Source: Changshengia sp963803165 (GTDB taxonomy: Bacteria > Chloroflexota > Dormibacteria > Aeolococcales > Aeolococcaceae). Taken from it: 64,000 nucleotides of DNA. Under the pieces are notes generated by a model that worked only from the letters and a program-made list of their open reading frames with translations, was not told where the DNA came from and searched no databases. The translations under genes were made by a program, and so were the position numbers. Below are positions 59,965 through 64,000 of the stretch, one piece after another. The DNA lies in contig CAWDLK010000004.1 in assembly GCA_963803165.1 (NCBI GenBank), forward strand, positions 1-64,000. The letters are read 5' to 3'. Position 1 is the stretch's first letter; every line of letters starts with the position of its first letter.

Positions 59965-60564
59965 TCAGTCGAGGTAGCTGGCGGCCAGACCGGCCAGCCG
60001 GAGCGGCGGTCGCGCCAGGGCGGCGGGGATGGCGGCGGCGAGCGCAAGCACCGGGTCACCCCACCGGACACCCGGCAGGTCGAGGGCGTCGAGGCTCACC
60101 GGCGGAGGATCTCCGACGGCCACCGCGGCGAGGCTCACGCGGCGCGGCTCTCCGGCCATCTCCAGGATCCGCCCGCTCCGGAGGAATCGGCCGGCATAGG
60201 CGCCGCCCCGGCCCGCCTCCACCAGGGCCAGCGTCTCCACCTCGCCCTCGGGCGCCCCCCATGCCGCCACCTCGAGGCTGCTCACCCCGTGGAGGGGGAT
60301 GCCGAGGGCGTGGGCCAGCCCCAGCCCGGCGGCCATCCCCGCGCGCAGGCCGGTGTAGGAGCCCGGGCCGGTGACCACCACCACGGCGTCGAGGCCCGAG
60401 ACCCCCAGCTCGGCGATGGCGCCGTCGAGCCAGGGGAGGGCGGCGACGCGCAGACCGGTCCGGGACGCCACCGGAACGCCGTCGCGCCCGGCGCGGAGCG
60501 CCACCAGGCGGCGGCGGCTGGCGGTGTCGAGTGCGAGCACGCTCGCCGCTGTCCCGCCGCTCAC
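59965..60564 (-). CDS. tsaB: TsaB, t6A biosynthesis protein
   Basis: A 199-residue TsaD paralogue. The N-terminal VLALDTASRR and VVVTGPGSYTGLRAGMAAGLGLAHALG segments are typical. TsaB supports TsaD as a dimer partner. The GTG at 60564 overlaps the tsaE TGA (GTGA), which fixes the start; a longer open frame is antisense-like and rejected. Confidence 0.93.
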   Translation of the reverse strand: MSGGTAASVLALDTASRRRLVALRAGRDGVPVASRTGLRVAALPWLDGAIAELGVSGLDAVVVVTGPGSYTGLRAGMAAGLGLAHALGIPLHGVSSLEVAAWGAPEGEVETLALVEAGRGGAYAGRFLRSGRILEMAGEPRRVSLAAVAVGDPPPVSLDALDLPGVRWGDPVLALAAAIPAALARPPLRLAGLAASYLD

Positions 60565-61040
60565 GCCCCGGCCACCGCCGCCCGCCACGCGGCCACCAGC
60601 CGGACCGGGCTGCGCGCCGGGCTGCGGACCTCGAGATGGCGCAGGTCGTCCCCGGCGATGTCGATGAAGAGGTGGAGCGGCCTCCACGGTTGCAGGTCCG
60701 CATACCCGGCCCACTCCACCGCCGCCGGGGCGCTGTCGAGAAGACCGTCGAGGTCGAGGAGGGCGATCCGGGCGCCGGGCCCGAGCCGGTAGAGGTCGAG
60801 GTGGTGGAGGCGCGGCGGCGAGCCGTAGACGTGGTGGAGGACGAAGGTGGGGCTCCTCACCGACCGGGGGTCCACTCCCAGGCCGGCGGCGAGCCCGCGG
60901 ACGAACGCGGTCTTGCCCGCGCCCAGCGGGCCGTCCAGGGCGAGGAGGTCCCCGGGCCGGAGCCCGGTGGCGAGCCTCGCCGCCAGCGCCTCGGTGGCCG
61001 CGACGCCGGCGGTGGTGAGCCCGAGCCCGGCGGCGCTCAT
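60561..61040 (-). CDS. tsaE: TsaE, t6A biosynthesis ATPase
   Basis: A 159-residue P-loop ATPase with Walker A GPLGAGKT (residues 37-44), SPTFVLHHVY and HLDLYRL, the family hallmarks. TsaE drives turnover of the TsaBD complex. ATG 61040 overlaps the thiL stop (ATGA). Confidence 0.94.
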   Translation of the reverse strand: MSAAGLGLTTAGVAATEALAARLATGLRPGDLLALDGPLGAGKTAFVRGLAAGLGVDPRSVRSPTFVLHHVYGSPPRLHHLDLYRLGPGARIALLDLDGLLDSAPAAVEWAGYADLQPWRPLHLFIDIAGDDLRHLEVRSPARSPVRLVAAWRAAVAGA

Positions 61041-62083
61041 GGCTGGCGGAAATGCCGGGAGGCGACGCCGGGGAGCGGGAGGGGGTCGCCGCCCCGGCGG
61101 TCGAGGAGGCGGAGCCCGGAGCCGGAGTCGAGCCGGCCGACGACGTGGAGCGGCTCCAGCCCGGCCGGCCAGCCGGCGAGCAGCCCGTCGAGCCGGTCCG
61201 GGGCGACCGCCGCGACCAGCTCGAAGTCCTCACCCCCGCCCAGCGCCGCCCCGACCCACCCCTCGGCGAGCAGCCCCTGGATGCCCGGGTCGGCGGGGAT
61301 GCTCTCCAGCCAGATCTCGGCGCCGCAGCCCGAGGCCTCGGTGATCCGGCCGATGTCCACGATCAGCCCGTCGCTCAGGTCTCCGGCGCACTCCACACCG
61401 AGCTCGGCGAGGGCCCAACCCTCCGCCAGCCGGGCGCGCGGCCGGAGCTGGCGGTCCATCCAGCGCGCGGCGTCCGCGTCCGAGGCGCCCTCGCCCTGGA
61501 CCAGCAGGTGGAGCCCGGCCGCGGCCCCGCCGAGGCTGCCGGTCACCACCAGGGCGTCCCCGGGGCGACCGCGGTCGCGCCGGAGGGCACGCTCCGGGTC
61601 GACGGTCCCCATCACCGCGACGTCGACCACCAGGGGCCCGGCGATGGCGCTGACGTCGCCGCCGGCGACCCGGCATCCGGTGGAGTCGGCGGCCGCGCAG
61701 ATGCCCTCCTGGATGGCCAGCAGGTCCCCCACGCGCGTGCTCGGCGCGGCGCAGAGGGTGACCAGGCAGAGGCGGGGCCGCGCCCCCATGGCGGCGATGT
61801 CGGAGAGGGCCACCGCCAGGGCGCGCCCGCCCACGGTGACGGGGTCGGTCCAGGGGCGCAGGAAGTCCTCGCCCTCGACGAGCGCGTCCTGGCTGAGGAC
61901 GATGCCGGATCCGGTGGGGGGCCGCCAGACGGCCGCGTCGTCCCCGCTCGCGACGGTGAGGCGGGGATCCCCGCCCTGGCGGAGGGCGATGGCGGTGAGC
62001 CCGCGCAGCAGCTCCGCTTCCCCGACCTCGGCCAGGGTCGGCCCGTCGCCATCGAAGCCGGGGTGCGGTGGGGGCGCGTCCAT
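61037..62083 (-). CDS. thiL: Thiamine-monophosphate kinase
   Basis: A 348-residue kinase of the PurM/ThiL superfamily, making thiamine diphosphate from the monophosphate. It shows SGDDAAVW, a Mg/ATP-binding VGGRALAVALSDIAAMGARP stretch, GGDVSA and DLSDGL followed by ALGGGEDFELV. ATG 62083 (MDAPPPHPGFDGDG) is used. It heads the tsaE-tsaB-rimI-tsaD series. Confidence 0.94.
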   Translation of the reverse strand: MDAPPPHPGFDGDGPTLAEVGEAELLRGLTAIALRQGGDPRLTVASGDDAAVWRPPTGSGIVLSQDALVEGEDFLRPWTDPVTVGGRALAVALSDIAAMGARPRLCLVTLCAAPSTRVGDLLAIQEGICAAADSTGCRVAGGDVSAIAGPLVVDVAVMGTVDPERALRRDRGRPGDALVVTGSLGGAAAGLHLLVQGEGASDADAARWMDRQLRPRARLAEGWALAELGVECAGDLSDGLIVDIGRITEASGCGAEIWLESIPADPGIQGLLAEGWVGAALGGGEDFELVAAVAPDRLDGLLAGWPAGLEPLHVVGRLDSGSGLRLLDRRGGDPLPLPGVASRHFRQP

Positions 62084-62350
62084 GGCCCCCAACTCTAGCC
62101 AGGCCGCCGGGCCCGCCCGGTGCTCACCGCGCACCCGCCGCTCCCGGCCGCGACGACGCCGAGGGGTCGAGCGGTCCGACCTCCCGGCGAGACTTGCCCT
62201 CAAGATCAGGATTACACATTTCTTGATAGCGTCACTGTCACCAGAGGTTGACCGCGGCCATCCCCGGCAGGTAGGCTCCCGCGAGCTTGTCTTCGCGGTC
62301 TGGCTCCGGGAGGGGTCGCGGAGGCCGGCCCGACGCAAGGGGAGAGAATA

Positions 62351-63439
62351 TTGCGGGTGACCCGCAGGGTGTTCCCTGCCGTCCTGGCCGTCGTCCTGAT
62401 CCTGGTCGGTCTGCCCTCCGGCTCGGTGCCGGCTCGCGCCGACACCACCCCTGAGCTCCAGGCGGAGCTCGCCTCCCTCCTGCAGCAGCTGGCCGCCCTC
62501 AACTCCCAGCAGAGCGCGGCCTCCAACCAGCTCGCCGCCTCCGAGGCCACCTACAACCAGACCGCGTCGTCGCTGCTCGCCGAGCAGGCCCAGCTCGCCA
62601 CCCTCAACGCCCAGCTCGCCAACCTCTCCGCCGAGATCAGCGCCAACCAGCAGCAGGAGACGTCGGCGCGCGAGACGCTGGCCACCCTGACCCGGGCCAC
62701 CTACGAGAGCGTCTCCGGCGACACGGTGATGACCGCGGTGCTGAGCGCCAAGGACTTCACCTCGGCGATGCAGAGCCTCTCCGGGGCGGAGAGCATCACC
62801 ACCCAGATCGAGGGCCTGGAGACCACCCTGGCCCACGACCAGGCCAGCCTGCAGAGCGAGCAGGCCCAGCTCCAGAGCGACTTCGCCCAGGCCTCCTCCC
62901 TCGAGAACCAGCTCTCGATGCAGTCCAACCAGCTCATGGTCGTGGTCTACCAGCAGGACCAGATCGTGGCGACCCTCGACGGGCCGGCGCGCGCGCTGGC
63001 GGCGCAGATCGGGACCATCGAGGCCGAGCTCGGCTACAACACGGTGGTCCCCACCAGCTCCAGCTGCTCCAACTCCTTCGCGCTGGGCGAGTGCACCTAC
63101 TACGTGGCCACCCGGCGCTGCATCCCCTGGGGCGGCAACGCCGATGCCTGGTACTACAACGCCGCCAAGCTCGGCTACCAGGAGGGCCACACCCCCGAGG
63201 TGGGGGCGGTGGCGGTCTGGTGGGCCGGTGCCGGCGGTGCCAGCTGGGTCGGTCACGTCGCCTACGTCGAGGCGGTGGGGCCCGGGCTCGCGGTCGGCAC
63301 CCTGACCGGCAGCGCGCTCCTGCCCGGCGAGTTCGAGGTGTCGGAGATGAACGCGACCGCCGGCTGGGACCGGGTCGACTATCGGATCGTCGACAACGAC
63401 CCCAGCATCTTCCAGGGCTTCATCTACGGGCCGGGCTGA
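62351..63439 (+). CDS. Secreted coiled-coil and CHAP-domain protein (PcsB-like)
   Basis: A 362-residue secreted cell-wall protein. A signal peptide (RRVFPAVLAVVLILVGLPSG, cleavage near ARA-DT) is followed by a long Gln/Ala/Leu-rich coiled coil (about residues 33-215) and a C-terminal CHAP amidase/endopeptidase domain with the catalytic Cys in LGECTYYVATRRC and His in WVGHVAYVE. PcsB-like proteins are gated by FtsEX in some species; ftsEX is not seen here. TTG 62351 is preceded by AAGGGGAG. The 267-base upstream region includes an AT-rich patch with TCAAG...CTTGA around 62198-62225. It overlaps alr by 16 bases, tail to tail. Confidence 0.88.
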   Translation: MRVTRRVFPAVLAVVLILVGLPSGSVPARADTTPELQAELASLLQQLAALNSQQSAASNQLAASEATYNQTASSLLAEQAQLATLNAQLANLSAEISANQQQETSARETLATLTRATYESVSGDTVMTAVLSAKDFTSAMQSLSGAESITTQIEGLETTLAHDQASLQSEQAQLQSDFAQASSLENQLSMQSNQLMVVVYQQDQIVATLDGPARALAAQIGTIEAELGYNTVVPTSSSCSNSFALGECTYYVATRRCIPWGGNADAWYYNAAKLGYQEGHTPEVGAVAVWWAGAGGASWVGHVAYVEAVGPGLAVGTLTGSALLPGEFEVSEMNATAGWDRVDYRIVDNDPSIFQGFIYGPG

Positions 63440-64000
63440 CCCTCGCCGGCGGCGGGGAGGCGCGGCACCCGGGCTGAGACGGCGCAGAGCACCTCGTAGC
63501 TGATGGTGCCGGCCGCGGCCCCGACCTCGTCGGCGCCGAGCCACGCCTCGCCCTGACGGCCGAAGACGACCGCCTCGTCCCCGGGCTGCACGCCGTCGAC
63601 CTGGGAGACGTCGGCGGTGAGCTGGTCCATGCTGACCCGGCCGATGATCGGGCAGCGCCGCCCGCCCACCAGCACCGACCCCCGGTTGGACTGGGCGCGC
63701 TGGACCCCGTCGCCGTAGCCGGCGGCGATCGCCGCCACGCGCGTCTCGCGCTCCGCAATCCAGGTGCGTCCGTAGCCGACGCTCCGTCCCCGGCGGAGGG
63801 TCTTGACCTGGGTCACCCGCGCCCGGAAGCTCATCGCCGGGCGCAGCTCGGACGCCCCCTCCACGCCCTCCGGCGCGTAGCCGTAGACGGCCAGGCCGCA
63901 GCGGACCAGGTCGTGGCGGGTGTCCGGGAGCCCCAGCGCCGCCGCGCTGTTGGCGGCGTGGAGGAGCAGGCGCGGCCAGCGGCGGCGCATCTCCCCCACC
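63424..64000 (-). CDS. alr: Alanine racemase, C-terminal part (cut by window end)
   Basis: The last 192 residues of a PLP-dependent alanine racemase. The visible pieces are HAANSAAALGLPDTRHD, the VGYGRTWIAE segment bearing the second catalytic Tyr, AAGYGDGVQR and GRVSMDQLTADVS. The PLP-Lys domain lies beyond base 64000. It supplies D-alanine for peptidoglycan. The 3' end overlaps the CHAP gene tail to tail. Confidence 0.95.
   Translation of the reverse strand, partial: VGEMRRRWPRLLLHAANSAAALGLPDTRHDLVRCGLAVYGYAPEGVEGASELRPAMSFRARVTQVKTLRRGRSVGYGRTWIAERETRVAAIAAGYGDGVQRAQSNRGSVLVGGRRCPIIGRVSMDQLTADVSQVDGVQPGDEAVVFGRQGEAWLGADEVGAAAGTISYEVLCAVSARVPRLPAAGEGQPGP

Noticed and set aside
62084..62350. 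c-di-AMP (ydaO-type) riboswitch before the CHAP-domain gene
   Set aside because: Such genes are often so regulated, but I could not find the conserved ydaO core sequence blocks here.

Overview
The window is a 64 kb piece of a very GC-rich bacterial chromosome, with no rRNA, no CRISPR array and no recognisable insertion sequence. The gene set suggests a Gram-positive-like lineage such as Chloroflexota, Ca. Dormibacterota or Actinobacteria: a WhiA homologue, a CIRCE heat-shock operator, a MarP-like CvpA/trypsin protein, a DtxR-family regulator, an SPFH plus ribbon-helix-helix pair, and very frequent ATGA/GTGA stop-start overlaps. The phylum is an inference from gene content; no marker phylogeny was possible.

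Region by region. 1-6137 (minus) is a seven-gene cassette in which every junction is a stop/start overlap: two MutS-like ATPases, a small helical protein, a 30-residue ORF, a CxxC/CxxH protein, a Nudix hydrolase and an MFS transporter cut by the window start. A dynamin-like GTPase (6535-8205) diverges from it. Next come tRNA-Pro(TGG), a MarP-like protein with a frameshift and no catalytic serine, and a methyltransferase. 10.4-15.2 kb holds two ABC export systems. 15.3-22.7 kb is a mixed block: SPFH and RHH genes, proline dehydrogenase, an SRPBCC/RHH pair, nitrilase, oligoribonuclease and a TDT transporter. 22.7-29.4 kb is a sugar or polyol catabolic cassette (FGGY kinase, APC permease, GntR regulator, unknown TIM-barrel protein, class II aldolase, PfkB kinase).

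29.6-32.7 kb carries a DUF2332 protein, tRNA-Leu(CAG), a solute-binding protein and secG. 32.8-45.0 kb is the conserved block uvrC-rapZ-whiA-gap-pgk-tpiA-gpmI with a methyltransferase and ligA upstream; yvcK, usual between rapZ and whiA, is absent. 45.1-51.1 kb has an O-methyltransferase, a PcrA/UvrD helicase carrying a 366-residue intein, and a GGDEF-EAL protein. 51.2-63.4 kb holds an AsnB protein fused to a CofE-like domain, an acetyltransferase, groEL/groES with CIRCE, a ZIP transporter with its DtxR-type regulator and operator, the tsaD-rimI-tsaB-tsaE-thiL cluster and a coiled-coil/CHAP cell-wall hydrolase. Alanine racemase is cut by the window end.

Most unusual points: the tandem MutS-like cassette; the helicase intein with a GIY-YIG-like insert; the AsnB-CofE fusion; the serine-less MarP-like protein; a DtxR-type regulator whose metal-binding residues look replaced; mutually exclusive hairpins between gap and pgk; and a 29-bp palindrome between uvrC and rapZ. 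Five genes or gene starts show the same kind of break, one apparent extra G in a short G-run. That pattern looks more like sequencing error than gene decay, so these genes should not be called dead without read-level checks.
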